Part shown: positions 26,507 to 35,119 of the stretch, piece by piece
Position numbering within the stretch: position 1 is the first letter of the stretch
Layout: each line of letters starts with the position of its first letter
Source of the DNA: Acidimicrobiaceae bacterium
Lineage (GTDB): Bacteria > Actinomycetota > Acidimicrobiia > Acidimicrobiales > Ilumatobacteraceae
DNA: 61,882 bases
NCBI GenBank assembly: GCA_016722025.1
Contig: JADKGZ010000022.1
Location: 1-61,882, forward strand
Direction: 5' to 3'
The notes under the pieces: generated by a model
What the model saw: the letters and a program-made list of their open reading frames with translations, nothing else
The model's database searches: none
Told to the model about the DNA's origin: nothing
Position numbers and translations under genes: made by a program

Positions 26507-28843
26507 GTGGCAATCGAAGAGACGGACACGCCCACCGGCACCGTCGGTGCGCAGGACGACACGCCCTCCGGTACTGACGCGGGGTCGAGCTTCTCTGTCG
26601 ACGACTTCCGCCTGCGACTGGATCTGCCGCTGTTCCATCGCGACCCGGGCATGGTGGCGGTGCACGTGCCGGAGCTTCGTGAACTGACATGGGAGCACGT
26701 CATCCGCCCCACGGAGGCGTTGCCCGGCGCCGACATCGAGGAGTCGCCCGACACCACTCCACTCCCGGCGGCGCGGCCGCGCTTCGAACGCGAGCCGAGG
26801 TTGCCCTCGTTGGCACCGGTCGAACCGGTGGAGGTCGCCTCGCTCACCGATGTGCTGTCGCGAACCCCCGCGCAACCCACCGACGACCCCGAGTCGTTGG
26901 TGGCGAGTCTCCTCGCGGATGGCCTGCGCCCACTCCACCTCGACCCGGTCGACGAGCCCGTCGCTGGAGCGGTGGAACAGCCCGTCCTCGACGAGGTCAC
27001 CGTTGCGGAGCGGGCGCAGGAAGCGCTCGCCGTCGACGAACGTGCACAGGTGGAGTTGGCCGCGGCGGAGTTCGTCGTGGACGACGTCGCCGTTGAGGAG
27101 ATCGCCGCGGAGGAGATGGCCGCGGAGGAGATGTCCGCGGAAGAGATGGCCGCGGAAGCCGTCGCCGTGGAGGATGTGCGCGTCGAAGTGCTGGCGACCG
27201 AGAGCCCCCTCGTGGTCGACATGCCGCCTGTGCCCGCGCGACGATCCTCGGAACCGACTCCCGCCGGTGGCATCGAAGCGGAGCTGAATCGGCTGGCGTT
27301 CCTGCCCGACTCCGCAGAGGAGGTCGGCCCCATCTCGATGCCGACCATCGTGTACTCCGACCAGCGCACGCCGCCGCGGCAACCGGCGTTGAGCCAGCAC
27401 GAGATGTACTCGCCGAAGCACTCGGCGCCGGTTGCCAAGCGCAAGCCTGTCGCCGTCGAGGCCGCCCCCCGCCTCGCTGCGCCAGTGCGACGCCGCAAGC
27501 GAAAGCTGGTCGGTCCGTTGTTCACGTTGCTACTGGTGCTGGCGCTGCTGGGCGGAGGCGTGTTCGCGGCCAAGTACTACCTGCTCGACCAGCGTTGGGC
27601 TGGCGAGGTCAAGCCGCTCGTGGAAGAGGTGGAAGACGCTCGCGGTCTGTCGTTCGACCATCCGTTGACGGTGACCTCGCTGCCGGTTGCCGAATACGCG
27701 ACGAAGCTGGCAACGGTGTCGTTGGGGCTCGCCGAGGAGAGCTCGGCCGCAACGGCAGCGGAGTGGCGCTCGCTCGGGTTGCTCTCGGGCGATCTCGACG
27801 TGCGAGCCATCGGCATGGCAGCGATGCCCGACTCGCCGGCGTTCTACGACCCCGGCAGCGACATCGTGTACGTGGTCGATGCGCTGCCACCCGACCTCTA
27901 CCGGTTCGGCATGCATCGTGCCCTCACCCTCGCGTTGCTCGACCAGAACTTCTCCTGGAGCGATCGGGTGAAGGATGCGTCGCCATCGGTAGCGCTCGGC
28001 ACCAGGGCGTTCTACGACGCCGATGCCGTCGCCACCGCCGTGCGCATGGCCGAGGAGGCCGGCAGCGCGAGCGACGTCTTCACGCAGATCTTCGGCCTCT
28101 ACGGCGCCTATCAGATCGCCGCGTCACCCTCCCCGTTCGCGTCGACGGTCGCCGGCAAGCTGGGCGTCGCGGCCCGCCCGTTCGTCGAGTCGCTCGAGCC
28201 CGACGAGCTGCTGGCCATCCAGGAGAGCCGCACGGTCAGCGACGACCAGGTGCTCGATGTTCGCCGCCTGCTCACGGGCACCTCCGCCGAAGCCGGCGGG
28301 CAGGTGCGCGGAATGCTCTACTGGTACCACGTGCTGGCGGGCCGCATCGACGAGAACACCGCGTGGCAAGCCGCGCTCGCGTGGCAGAACGACGACCTGA
28401 GCGTCACGAGCGGGGCGACGGGCACGTGTGTGGTGGCTCACATCCGAGTGGACCCTGCGTCGCTGCAGAGCGCGCAGGCCGCGTTCCAGGCCTGGGCGGC
28501 GGCGGCGCCGGCCGGCTCCGGCACCAGTGTGACGCTGGCCGCGGAGAGCGCCTCGATGCAGCTCGATATCAACGCCTGCGACCCCGGCATCGAGGTGCCC
28601 ACCAACGCCGGCCGTGGCTACCTGGCACTGGGCGGCGCCCCGCTGCGTGCCGAGCAGTACCGCCTGTTGCTGGAGGCTCAGCCGAGCCTGTCGCGAGTGC
28701 AGGCGGCCTGCGCGGTCTTCGGCGACGACAGCGTGTCGTCGGCCGATGAGCGTGGTGTCATCGACAACGGCGATGTGTGGCCGGCCCCTGCTGCGCACCC
28801 GGCGCCCGACCCCAACCGACTCGGCTGCGCCCCGGCCGCGTGA
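26507..28843 (+). CDS. Membrane-anchored protein with degenerate metallopeptidase-like domain, unknown function
   Basis: 778 residues from GTG 26507. Residues 1-330 are acidic and disordered-looking, with short repeats of AAEEM around residue 205, then a basic patch RRRKRK and one transmembrane helix at about 334-358; the C-terminal 410 residues would be extracytoplasmic. There, AFYDPGSDIVYVVDALPPDL followed by MHRALTLALLDQNF (about residues 469-482) resembles the FYDP...HELTHALQDQ block of actinobacterial zinc peptidases, but the HExxH is replaced by HRALT, so catalysis is unlikely. Two cysteines near 640 and 690 could pair. No named family is recognised. Confidence 0.6.
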   Translation: MAIEETDTPTGTVGAQDDTPSGTDAGSSFSVDDFRLRLDLPLFHRDPGMVAVHVPELRELTWEHVIRPTEALPGADIEESPDTTPLPAARPRFEREPRLPSLAPVEPVEVASLTDVLSRTPAQPTDDPESLVASLLADGLRPLHLDPVDEPVAGAVEQPVLDEVTVAERAQEALAVDERAQVELAAAEFVVDDVAVEEIAAEEMAAEEMSAEEMAAEAVAVEDVRVEVLATESPLVVDMPPVPARRSSEPTPAGGIEAELNRLAFLPDSAEEVGPISMPTIVYSDQRTPPRQPALSQHEMYSPKHSAPVAKRKPVAVEAAPRLAAPVRRRKRKLVGPLFTLLLVLALLGGGVFAAKYYLLDQRWAGEVKPLVEEVEDARGLSFDHPLTVTSLPVAEYATKLATVSLGLAEESSAATAAEWRSLGLLSGDLDVRAIGMAAMPDSPAFYDPGSDIVYVVDALPPDLYRFGMHRALTLALLDQNFSWSDRVKDASPSVALGTRAFYDADAVATAVRMAEEAGSASDVFTQIFGLYGAYQIAASPSPFASTVAGKLGVAARPFVESLEPDELLAIQESRTVSDDQVLDVRRLLTGTSAEAGGQVRGMLYWYHVLAGRIDENTAWQAALAWQNDDLSVTSGATGTCVVAHIRVDPASLQSAQAAFQAWAAAAPAGSGTSVTLAAESASMQLDINACDPGIEVPTNAGRGYLALGGAPLRAEQYRLLLEAQPSLSRVQAACAVFGDDSVSSADERGVIDNGDVWPAPAAHPAPDPNRLGCAPAA

Positions 28844-28868
28844 GCCCGGCCGCACCGCGTGCGCTCGG

Positions 28869-29357
28869 TCAGTCGCGGAAGTTCTGGAACTGCAGGGGGA
28901 TGCCCAGGTCGGCACCCTTCAGCAACGCGATCACTGCCTGCAGGTCGTCGCGCTTCTTGCCGGTGACCCGCACGGTCTCGCCCTGGGTCTGGCTGCTCAC
29001 GCCCTTGGGGCCCTTCTCCTTGATCATGCGGTTGATCTCGCGGGCCTTGTCGCTGCCGATGCCCACCTTCAACGTGACCACCTGGCGCACGGTGTTCTGC
29101 GTGGCTTCCTCGACCTTGCCGTAGTCGGTGCCCTTCAGCGACACGCCACGCTTGACCAGCTTCTCCTCCACCACCAGGCGCAGCGCGGCGAGGCGGTCTT
29201 CGCTCACCGTGCGCAGCGTGAGCACGAGGTCGTTGTGCTCGATGGACGAATCGGTGTTCTTGAAGTCGAAACGGGTACCGATCTCACGCTGAGCCTGGTC
29301 GATCGCGTTCTTCACTTCCTGGCGATCGATTTCGGACACGACATCGAAAGTGGACAT
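28869..29357 (-). CDS. YajQ family nucleotide-binding protein (UPF0234/DUF520)
   Basis: 162 residues, normal length. Start STFDVVSEIDRQEVKNAID, then GTRFDFKNTDSSIE, GVSLKGTDYGKVEEAT and the C-terminal KRDDLQAVIALLKGADLGIP with LQFQNFRD at the end, all typical of YajQ. Members have two ferredoxin-like folds, bind nucleotides or RNA, and in Xanthomonas bind cyclic di-GMP. The open frame continues upstream, but ATG 29357 follows a -10 hexamer by 7 nt. Biological role here is not indicated by neighbours. Confidence 0.9.
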   Translation of the reverse strand: MSTFDVVSEIDRQEVKNAIDQAQREIGTRFDFKNTDSSIEHNDLVLTLRTVSEDRLAALRLVVEEKLVKRGVSLKGTDYGKVEEATQNTVRQVVTLKVGIGSDKAREINRMIKEKGPKGVSSQTQGETVRVTGKKRDDLQAVIALLKGADLGIPLQFQNFRD

Positions 29358-29364
29358 GCCTGAA

Positions 29365-29370
29365 AGGTTA
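29365..29370 (-). promoter_or_regulatory. -10 hexamer TAACCT, leaderless start of yajQ-like gene
   Basis: TANNNT on the minus strand, 7 nt before the ATG at 29357. Confidence 0.45.
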
Positions 29371-29412
29371 ACGGCAAGCGCATCGAAGGCGATAGCCTCA
29401 CTCACCGCCGAT

Positions 29413-29497
29413 GGGTCGGTGCCCGAGTGGCCAAAGGGAGTTGACTGTAAATCAACCGGCACAGCCTACGTAGGTTCGAATCCTGCCCGGCCCACCA
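29413..29497 (+). tRNA. tRNA-Tyr (anticodon GTA), CCA encoded
   Basis: Acceptor GGGTCGG pairs with CCGGCCC; anticodon loop CTGTAAA gives GTA; long variable arm as expected for bacterial class II tRNA-Tyr; T arm GTAGG-TTCGAAT-CCTGC. The 3' CCA is in the DNA at 29495-29497, unlike the other three tRNAs here. A TAGCCT hexamer at 29393-29398 probably serves as its -10. Confidence 0.95.
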
Positions 29498-29558
29498 CGA
29501 AGATCGCCAGGTCATCCGGCCTGGCGATCTTGCTTTTTCCCGACAGACTGACCTCTTC

Positions 29559-31356
29559 ATGATCCTCATCGATGCCGCCGGCCTGAAGGCCTCCCGCCCC
29601 AATCGCCCGTTGTTCGACGACGTCTCGCTCACGCTCAGCGACGGCGATCGTGTGGGTGTGGTGGGCATCAACGGCTGCGGGAAGAGCACGCTGCTGCGCT
29701 TCCTGGGTCGCGAGGCCACGCCGGAGGCGGGTGAGGTGCGTTGGGGTCGCGGCGCCCGTGTGGGCTTCCTCACCCAGCAACCGATCCTGCCCGACGGCAG
29801 CGTGCGCGATGCCGTCGGCGCCGGCTGGGAAGGTGAGGCGATGCTCGATCGGTTGGGGATGGCGGCGTTGGTCGACAGCCGCACCGACGAGCTCTCGGGC
29901 GGGCAGGCCAAGCGGGTGGCGCTCGCCCGGCTGCTGTGCGGCGAGTACGAAGCACTGATCCTCGACGAACCCACCAACCACCTCGACCTCGATGCCATCA
30001 AGTTCCTGGAGGAGTGGCTCGCCGCGTACCGCGGTGGCCTGGTGCTGGTCACTCACGACCGGCACGTGCTCGACCGTGTCACCACCAAGGTGCTCGAGAT
30101 CGATCGTGGCACCGCCTACTTGCACATGCCGGTGGGCAAGCATGCGGGCTCCGGTTATGCGGCGTATCTGGCCGGGCGTGCCGAGCGCGAGGAGCGTGCC
30201 GAGGCTGCCGAGCAGGTGCGCAAGAACCTGGCCGTCAAGGAGCTGGCGTGGTTGCGCCGCGGTGCGCCAGCTCGCACGGCGAAGCCGAAGGCGCGCATCG
30301 CCACCGCGACGGCACTGGTGCAGGGAAAGGCGCAGGCCGCCGCTCGCGAGGGCTCATTGGAGCTCTCGATGGGCTCGCAGCGGCTGGGCTCGAAGGGCAT
30401 CGAGGCCCGCGACATCACGTTCAGCTGGCCCGACGGCACGCCGGTGCTCGGAGGCGTCAACGTCGCGTTCGAGCCGGGCGACCGCGTCGGCATCGTCGGG
30501 CCCAACGGCGCCGGCAAGTCGACCCTGCTGGATCTGATCGCCGGGCGGTTGACGCCCACCGGCGGTGAGGTCGAGTGCGGCACGACGGTCAAGATCGGCT
30601 ACTACGACCAGCTGGGTCGCGGCCTCGACCTGACGCAGCGTGTGCGCGAGGCCGTGGCCGGCAACAAGGGCGAACCGTCCCTGGCCGACGTGATCCTGAT
30701 GAAGAAGTTCTGGTTCGACGGCGACGCCCAGTTCGCTCCCATCGGCACGCTCAGCGGCGGCGAGCGGCGTCGGCTGCAACTGTTGCTCACGCTGACCGAG
30801 CAGCCCAACGTGCTGCTGCTCGACGAACCCACCAACGATCTCGATCTCGACACCCTGCGCGCTGGAGGACTTCCTCGACGACTGGCCCGGCATCGTTGTC
30901 ACGGTCAGCCACGACCGGTCGTTCCTCGACCGCGTCACCGACGAGCTGCTCGCGCTCGATGGTCGAGGCGGCGCCCAATGGATCCGCGGCGGTGTCGCCA
31001 CCTGGCTGGCCGCTCACCAGGCCACGGCCAACGTGCCGCAGCAGGCCGGCAAGTCGTCGGGCCAGGGCAAGGCCCCCTCGGCGCCGCCGGTCATCAGCCG
31101 CGCGCCGGTGGCGAAGCCGGCGAGCAATCGCACCCCGTCCACCGTTCGCCGCCAGCTCGGGCAGGCGGAACGCGACCTGGCCACGGCAACCGCGAGGCGC
31201 GACGTGGTGCTGGCCGAACTGCACGACGCGCTCGACCATCGCGAGATGGCGGCGCTCGGCGAGCGCCTGGCCAGGTCGCAGGAAGTGGTCGACACCGCCG
31301 AGGAGACCTGGTTGGCCTTGGCTGCCGAGGCCGAAGCCCTGGGGCTTGTGCTCTGA
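29559..31356 (+). CDS. ABC-F family ATPase (duplicated ABC domains), one frameshift
   Basis: About 600 residues once repaired. The first ABC domain has Walker A GINGCGKST, signature ELSGGQAKR and Walker B ALILDEPTNHLDLD; a linker of about 80 residues follows; the second has GPNGAGKST, LSGGERRRLQ and VLLLDEPTNDLDLD. Near 30860 two bases of a CGCG run appear lost (RALEDFLDDWPG continues in the next frame). The last 90 residues form a basic linker plus a coiled coil (QLGQAERDLATATARRDV...), as in Uup-like proteins. No transmembrane segments: ABC-F proteins act on ribosomes, in rescue or antibiotic protection. Located beside tRNA and tuf genes. Which ABC-F subtype is unclear. Confidence 0.85.
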
Positions 31357-31363
31357 CCGTCGC

Positions 31364-31412
31364 CCATCCGAGTGTGTACTGGCACCCGGGGTGCCAGTAC
31401 ACACTCGGATGG
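31364..31412. repeat. 24-bp perfect inverted repeat between convergent genes
   Basis: Arm 31364-31387 (CCATCCGAGTGTGTACTGGC plus ACCC) is fully complementary to 31389-31412 with one unpaired base. Located 8 nt past the ABC-F stop. It can form a very stable hairpin and may terminate transcription in both directions, though no U-tract is present; it could also be an intergenic palindromic element. Confidence 0.85.
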
Positions 31413-31458
31413 CGGTGTGGCACTCGGGTGGCGGTGTGGCACTCGGACCGGGGTGTGG
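31402..31458. repeat. Three tandem 19-bp imperfect repeats
   Basis: CACTCGGATGGCGGTGTGG, CACTCGGGTGGCGGTGTGG and CACTCGGACCGGGGTGTGG follow each other without gaps and overlap the second arm of the palindrome. Ends 1 nt before the GNAT stop. Confidence 0.85.
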
Positions 31459-31459
31459 G

Positions 31460-32020
31460 TCAGAGCAGGCGTTGCATCAGGGCCACGTCGTGCCAGCGGC
31501 TGAACTTGCGGCCCACTTCGCGCTCGATGCCCACCAACTGGAACCCGCATCGCGTGTGCAGCGCGATGGAGGCGTCGCCGGTGGCGTTGATGCGTGCGAA
31601 CACGGCGTGGAAGCCGGAGAGCTCGGCGGTGTTCAGCAGTTCCTGCAGCAGCAACCGGCCGATGCCGCGGCCCTGGCAGTCGCTGCGCACGTAGACCGAG
31701 TTCTCCACGCTGGTGCGGTAGGCCGCGCGCTCCTTGTACGGCGACAGCGCGCCGAACCCGACGACCTGGCCGGCGCCGCCTTCCAGGTCGACAGCGGTCT
31801 TCGCGCCAACGTCAACGTCGGTGTCAACGTCGGTGTCGGTGTCAACGGCAACGATGGCCGCGAAGGCGCCGGATCGGGCCGCGAGCCACTCCTGCTGGTC
31901 GGCCAAACTGCGCGGCACCAGGTCGAAGGTGGCGGTGGTGTGCATCACCTCGTAGTTGTAGATGGAGCGGATCTGCTCGGCATCGGCCGCGGTGGCGAGT
32001 CGGATCGAAGTGGTGCCCAC
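31460..32020 (-). CDS. GNAT N-acetyltransferase, phosphinothricin acetyltransferase-like
   Basis: 186 residues from GTG 32020. Motifs of the PAT/Bar branch: IRLATAADAEQIRSIYNYEV at the N terminus, SVYVRSDCQGRGIGRLLLQELL (acetyl-CoA loop), INATGDASIALHTRCGF and GRKFSRWHDVALMQ at the C terminus. Acetylates a small amine, possibly methionine sulfone/sulfoximine-type compounds in relatives. A low-complexity insert VDTDTDVDTDVDVG sits around residue 60, between the first strands, which is odd for the family. Leaderless hexamer supports the start. Confidence 0.82.
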   Translation of the reverse strand: MGTTSIRLATAADAEQIRSIYNYEVMHTTATFDLVPRSLADQQEWLAARSGAFAAIVAVDTDTDVDTDVDVGAKTAVDLEGGAGQVVGFGALSPYKERAAYRTSVENSVYVRSDCQGRGIGRLLLQELLNTAELSGFHAVFARINATGDASIALHTRCGFQLVGIEREVGRKFSRWHDVALMQRLL

Positions 32021-32028
32021 GAACGGCG

Positions 32029-32034
32029 AGGGTA
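32029..32034 (-). promoter_or_regulatory. -10 hexamer TACCCT before the GNAT gene
   Basis: TANNNT on the minus strand, 8 nt before GTG 32020. Confidence 0.45.
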
Positions 32035-32153
32035 GCGGTCGCTGCGGTGCTCACCCTGGCAAGTTGTTGCGCGATTACCAGAATCCCGTGGCCGCGCGTG
32101 GGATGCCGCCGCTATCATCACCAGTCGGTTTCGCGGTCTCGCCGCGCGCCTAG

Positions 32154-32226
32154 GCCCTCTTAGCTCAGTAGGTAGAGCAACGCCATGGTAAGGCGTAGGT
32201 CGTCGGTTCGACTCCGACAGAGGGCT
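32154..32226 (+). tRNA. tRNA-Thr (anticodon GGT)
   Basis: GCCCTCT/AGAGGGC acceptor stem, anticodon stem ACGCC/GGCGT with loop ATGGTAA, T arm GTCGG-TTCGACT-CCGAC. CCA not encoded. A TATCAT hexamer at 32113-32118 is a possible -10. Confidence 0.95.
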
Positions 32227-32272
32227 CGACCAAAACGGTCGGGGGTCACCCCGTCCGGTCCAGCAAGGCCCT

Positions 32273-32346
32273 GGCGGCGTAGCTCAGTTGGTCAGAGCAT
32301 CCGGCTCATAATCGGAAGGTCACCGGTTCGAGACCGGTCGCCGCTA
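32273..32346 (+). tRNA. tRNA-Met, elongator (anticodon CAT)
   Basis: GGCGGCG pairs with CGCCGCT (terminal G-T), anticodon stem TCCGG/TCGGA with loop CTCATAA, T arm ACCGG-TTCGAGA-CCGGT. The first base pairs with position 72 and the anticodon stem lacks the three G-C pairs of initiators, so this is an elongator (or a lysidine tRNA-Ile). CCA not encoded. 44 nt ahead of tuf. Confidence 0.9.
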
Positions 32347-32389
32347 CAAGTACCCATCATCACCATCACGTCACAGGAGAAGGTCTCCC

Positions 32390-33566
32390 ATGAGCAAGGC
32401 AAAGTTCGAGCGCACCAAGCCACACGTCAACATTGGCACGATGGGTCATATTGACCATGGTAAGACCACGTTGACGGCTGCGATCTCCAAGACGTTGGCG
32501 GAGAAGGGGTTGGCGAAGTACACGCCGTTCGATCAGATCGACAAGGCGCCGGAGGAGAAGGCTCGTGGTATCACGATCTCCATTCGAGTACGAGACGATG
32601 AATCGTCACTACGCGCACGTCGACATGCCGGGTCACGCCGACTACATCAAGAACATGATCACCGGTGCGGCGCAGGTCGATGGTGCGATCCTGGTGGTCG
32701 CGGCCACTGATGGTCCGATGCCCCAGACGCGTGAGCATGTGTTGTTGGCTCGTCAGGTGGGTGTGCCGTACATCGTGGTTGCTTTGAACAAGAGCGACAT
32801 GGTGGATGATGAGGAGTTGCTCGAGTTGGTGGAGCTCGAGGTTCGCGAGTTGCTCAGCGAGTACGAGTTCCCTGGTGATGATGCGCCGGTGGTGCGGGTG
32901 TCGGCGTTGAAGGCGCTCGAGGGTGATGAGGCGTGGCAGGCCAAGATCATGGAGTTGATGGATGCGTGTGACGCGAGCATTCCTGAGCCGGTGCGTGAGT
33001 TGGACAAGCCGTTCTTGATGCCGATCGAGGATGTGTTCACGATCACGGGTCGTGGCACGGTGGTGACTGGCAAGGTGGAGCAGGGCATCGTGCATACCGG
33101 TGATGATCTGGAGATCGTTGGGTTGAAGACCACCCAGAAGACGGTGTGTACGGGTGTGGAGATGTTCCGCAAGTTGCTCGATGAGGGTCGTGCGGGTGAC
33201 AACATCGGTGCGCTGCTGCGTGGCACGAAGAAGGAAGATGTGGAGCGCGGGCAGGTGTTGTGCAAGCCGGGCAGCATCACGCCGCACACGAACTTCGAGG
33301 GTCAGGTGTATGTGTTGTCGAAGTCTGAGGGTGGGCGGCACAAGCCGTTCTTCAACAACTACCGGCCGCAGTTCTTCTTCCGTACGACTGACGTGACCGG
33401 CACGATCCAGTTGCCCGAGGGCACCGAGATGGTCATGCCTGGTGACAACGTGGCAATCACCGTCGAGCTCGGCAAGCCGATCGCGATGGACGAGGGCTTG
33501 CGTTTCGCCATCCGTGAAGGTGGCCGTACCGTGGGCGCCGGCCGCGTCACCAAGATCACGAAGTAA
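32390..33566 (+). CDS. tuf: Elongation factor Tu, 8-nt deletion
   Basis: ATG 32390 follows AGGAGAAGG. GTPase motifs: GHIDHGKTT (G1), RGITIS (switch I), DMPGHADYIKN (G3), NKSD (G4), SALKALEG (G5); domains 2 and 3 are complete to GRVTKITK. After GITISI the expected AHV plus part of the next codon is missing: inserting 8 nt at about 32585 restores EYETMNRHYAHVD and gives 395 codons, the normal size. The stretch 32440-33420 uses T-ending codons (GGT, GAT, TTG) far more than neighbours. EF-Tu delivers aminoacyl-tRNA to the ribosome; a second copy elsewhere would allow this one to decay. Confidence 0.93.
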
Positions 33567-33579
33567 CTCATTGGAAGTC

Positions 33580-33611
33580 GGGTTGGCCAGAGCAGTTGCT
33601 CTGGTCAACCC
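33580..33611 (+). terminator. 15-bp hairpin between tuf and rpmG
   Basis: GGGTTGGCCAGAGCA pairs with TGCTCTGGTCAACCC across a 2-nt gap, one G-T pair. No U-tract; could terminate tuf or mark a processing site. Confidence 0.6.
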
Positions 33612-33653
33612 ACGAAACGGGGCGAGAGCCCCGACCGGACCGGAGGTCCTGAG

Positions 33654-33818
33654 ATGGCGAAGAACGACAAGAGGGTCAAGATCACCCTCGAGTGCACCGA
33701 GTGCAAGAACCGCAACTACATCACGATGAAGTCGAAGATCAACGATCGCGAGCGACTCGAGATGAAGAAGTACTGCAATCACGATCGTAAGCACACGATG
33801 CACAAGGAGACCCGCTAA
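33654..33818 (+). CDS. rpmG: 50S ribosomal protein L33
   Basis: 54 residues, ATG 33654 with GGAGG at 33642-33646. Text VKITLECTECKNRNYITMKS and RLEMKKYCNHDRKHTMHKETR is unmistakably L33. The first zinc pair is CTEC; the second pair, usually CPxC, is here CNHD, keeping one Cys and losing the other, so zinc binding may use the His or be weakened. Lies in the tuf-rpmG-secE-nusG order with tRNA-Trp between rpmG and secE. Confidence 0.93.
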   Translation: MAKNDKRVKITLECTECKNRNYITMKSKINDRERLEMKKYCNHDRKHTMHKETR

Positions 33819-33849
33819 CACTGCGGGTAGTACCTCGCCGGGCGGCTGG

Positions 33850-33855
33850 TAGCGT
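33850..33855 (+). promoter_or_regulatory. Possible -10 hexamer TAGCGT for tRNA-Trp
   Basis: TANNNT hexamer 14 nt before the mature tRNA 5' end. Confidence 0.35.
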
Positions 33856-33869
33856 TTCACCGCCCACAG

Positions 33870-33942
33870 AGGGCAGTAGCTCAGCTGGTAGAGCAACGGT
33901 CTCCAAAACCGTCGGTCGGGGGTTCGAATCCCTCCTGCCCTG
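33870..33942 (+). tRNA. tRNA-Trp (anticodon CCA)
   Basis: AGGGCAG/CTGCCCT acceptor, anticodon stem ACGGT/ACCGT with loop CTCCAAA, T arm GGGGG-TTCGAAT-CCCTC. 3' CCA not encoded. The tRNA-Trp-secE-nusG order is common in bacteria. Confidence 0.95.
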
Positions 33943-33998
33943 CCCACACCCACCCGAAGCACTTGGCCGTCCGGCCTGGTGCAGAACCGAGTGAACGA

Positions 33999-34298
33999 AT
34001 GTCACTGGATGACCTCAACCGAGAGCAGAAGCGGACGCTGAAGCGTCAGGGCGCCCTGGACGACCAGGGCCGGCCCGCTCGCGCCCCTGCTCCGGCCAAG
34101 CGCACCACCGAGGCACGGGTGGGCCCTGCCCAGTACCTGCGCGAAGTGCGCGACGAGATGCGCAAGGTGGCCTGGCCGAAGTGGCCGGAAGTCCGTCGGT
34201 TCTCGATCATCGTGCTCATCACCGTCGTCATCTACACCGCGTACGTGTTCGGCCTCGACTACATCTTCGGCGAGCTCATGGGTTGGTTGTACGACTGA
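33999..34298 (+). CDS. secE: Protein translocase subunit SecE
   Basis: About 99 residues from ATG 33999. A charged N-terminal half (LNREQKRTLKRQG, Pro/Ala-rich) leads into YLREVRDEMRKVAWPKWPEV, the conserved amphipathic cytoplasmic helix of SecE, then one transmembrane helix (IIVLITVVIYTAYVFGLDY). SecE clamps SecY in the general secretion channel. Its stop overlaps the nusG start as TGATG. Confidence 0.93.
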   Translation: MSLDDLNREQKRTLKRQGALDDQGRPARAPAPAKRTTEARVGPAQYLREVRDEMRKVAWPKWPEVRRFSIIVLITVVIYTAYVFGLDYIFGELMGWLYD

Positions 34299-35074
34299 TG
34301 ACTGCTGATGTGAACCCGGAAGAAGTGGTGGACGAAGTGACCATGCACGAGGCGACGCTCGACGAGATCGTGTCCGAGGAAGTGCTCGACACCGACACCG
34401 ACACCGACGCGGCCGACACCGACGCGGTCGATGTCAGCTTCGACCTCTCCGACGAGGCTGCCGTCGACGGCGAGCCGGTGGGCGAAGAAGAAGAGCCGGC
34501 CATCGTCGACGACCCGTGGACCAAGCCTGGTCAGTGGTACGTCGTGCACACGCAGTCGGGCTACGAGAAGAAGGTCACCGCCAACCTCACCGCTCGCATC
34601 CAGAGCATGAACATGGAGGAGAAGATCTACGAGATCGTCATCCCCATGGAAGAGGTCGACGAGTTCAAGAACGGTCGCAAGCAGACCGTGCAGAAGAAGG
34701 TGTTCCCCGGCTACCTGCTGGTCCGTTGCCAGATGGACGACGACAGCTGGTACTGCGTGCGCAACACGCCCGGTGTCACCGGGTTCGTGGGGCAGAGCAA
34801 GCACGGCCAGAAGCCCACGCCGCTCTCGCGCCGAGAGGTGCAGACCTTCCTCGCCGCCAAGGGCGATGGCACGGGTGGCATGCCCACTCGCAAGAAGCCC
34901 AAGCTCGATTACGAGGTGGGTGAGAGCGTGCGGGTCAAGGAAGGCCCCTTCGCCGATTTCGCCGGCACGGTCGCAGAGATCAACGCCGATCACATGAAGC
35001 TCAAGGTTCTGGTCAACATCTTCGGTCGCGAGACCCTCGTGGAGATGGACTTCAGCCAGGTCAGCAAGCTGTAA
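34298..35074 (+). CDS. nusG: Transcription termination/antitermination factor NusG
   Basis: 258 residues. An acidic N-terminal extension of about 75 residues, including TDTDTDAADTDAVDVS, precedes the NGN domain (QWYVVHTQSGYEKKVTANL, KVFPGYLLVRCQMDD, RNTPGVTGFVG) and the C-terminal KOW domain (ESVRVKEGPFADFAGTV, VLVNIFGRETLVEMDFSQV). Acidic extensions are common in actinobacterial NusG. Binds RNA polymerase and couples it to Rho or the ribosome. Translationally coupled to secE. Confidence 0.95.
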   Translation: MTADVNPEEVVDEVTMHEATLDEIVSEEVLDTDTDTDAADTDAVDVSFDLSDEAAVDGEPVGEEEEPAIVDDPWTKPGQWYVVHTQSGYEKKVTANLTARIQSMNMEEKIYEIVIPMEEVDEFKNGRKQTVQKKVFPGYLLVRCQMDDDSWYCVRNTPGVTGFVGQSKHGQKPTPLSRREVQTFLAAKGDGTGGMPTRKKPKLDYEVGESVRVKEGPFADFAGTVAEINADHMKLKVLVNIFGRETLVEMDFSQVSKL

Positions 35075-35119
35075 GCCCAGCCCCGGCAGCAGGGCAACTC
35101 GAACAGGAAGTAGTCAGTC

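Noticed and set aside
32273..32346. Initiator tRNA-fMet
   Set aside because: Position 1 is paired and the anticodon stem lacks the three consecutive G-C pairs of initiators.
32560..32600. Programmed ribosomal frameshift in tuf
   Set aside because: No slippery heptamer is seen, and the break needs 8 nt of missing conserved sequence, which frameshifting cannot supply.
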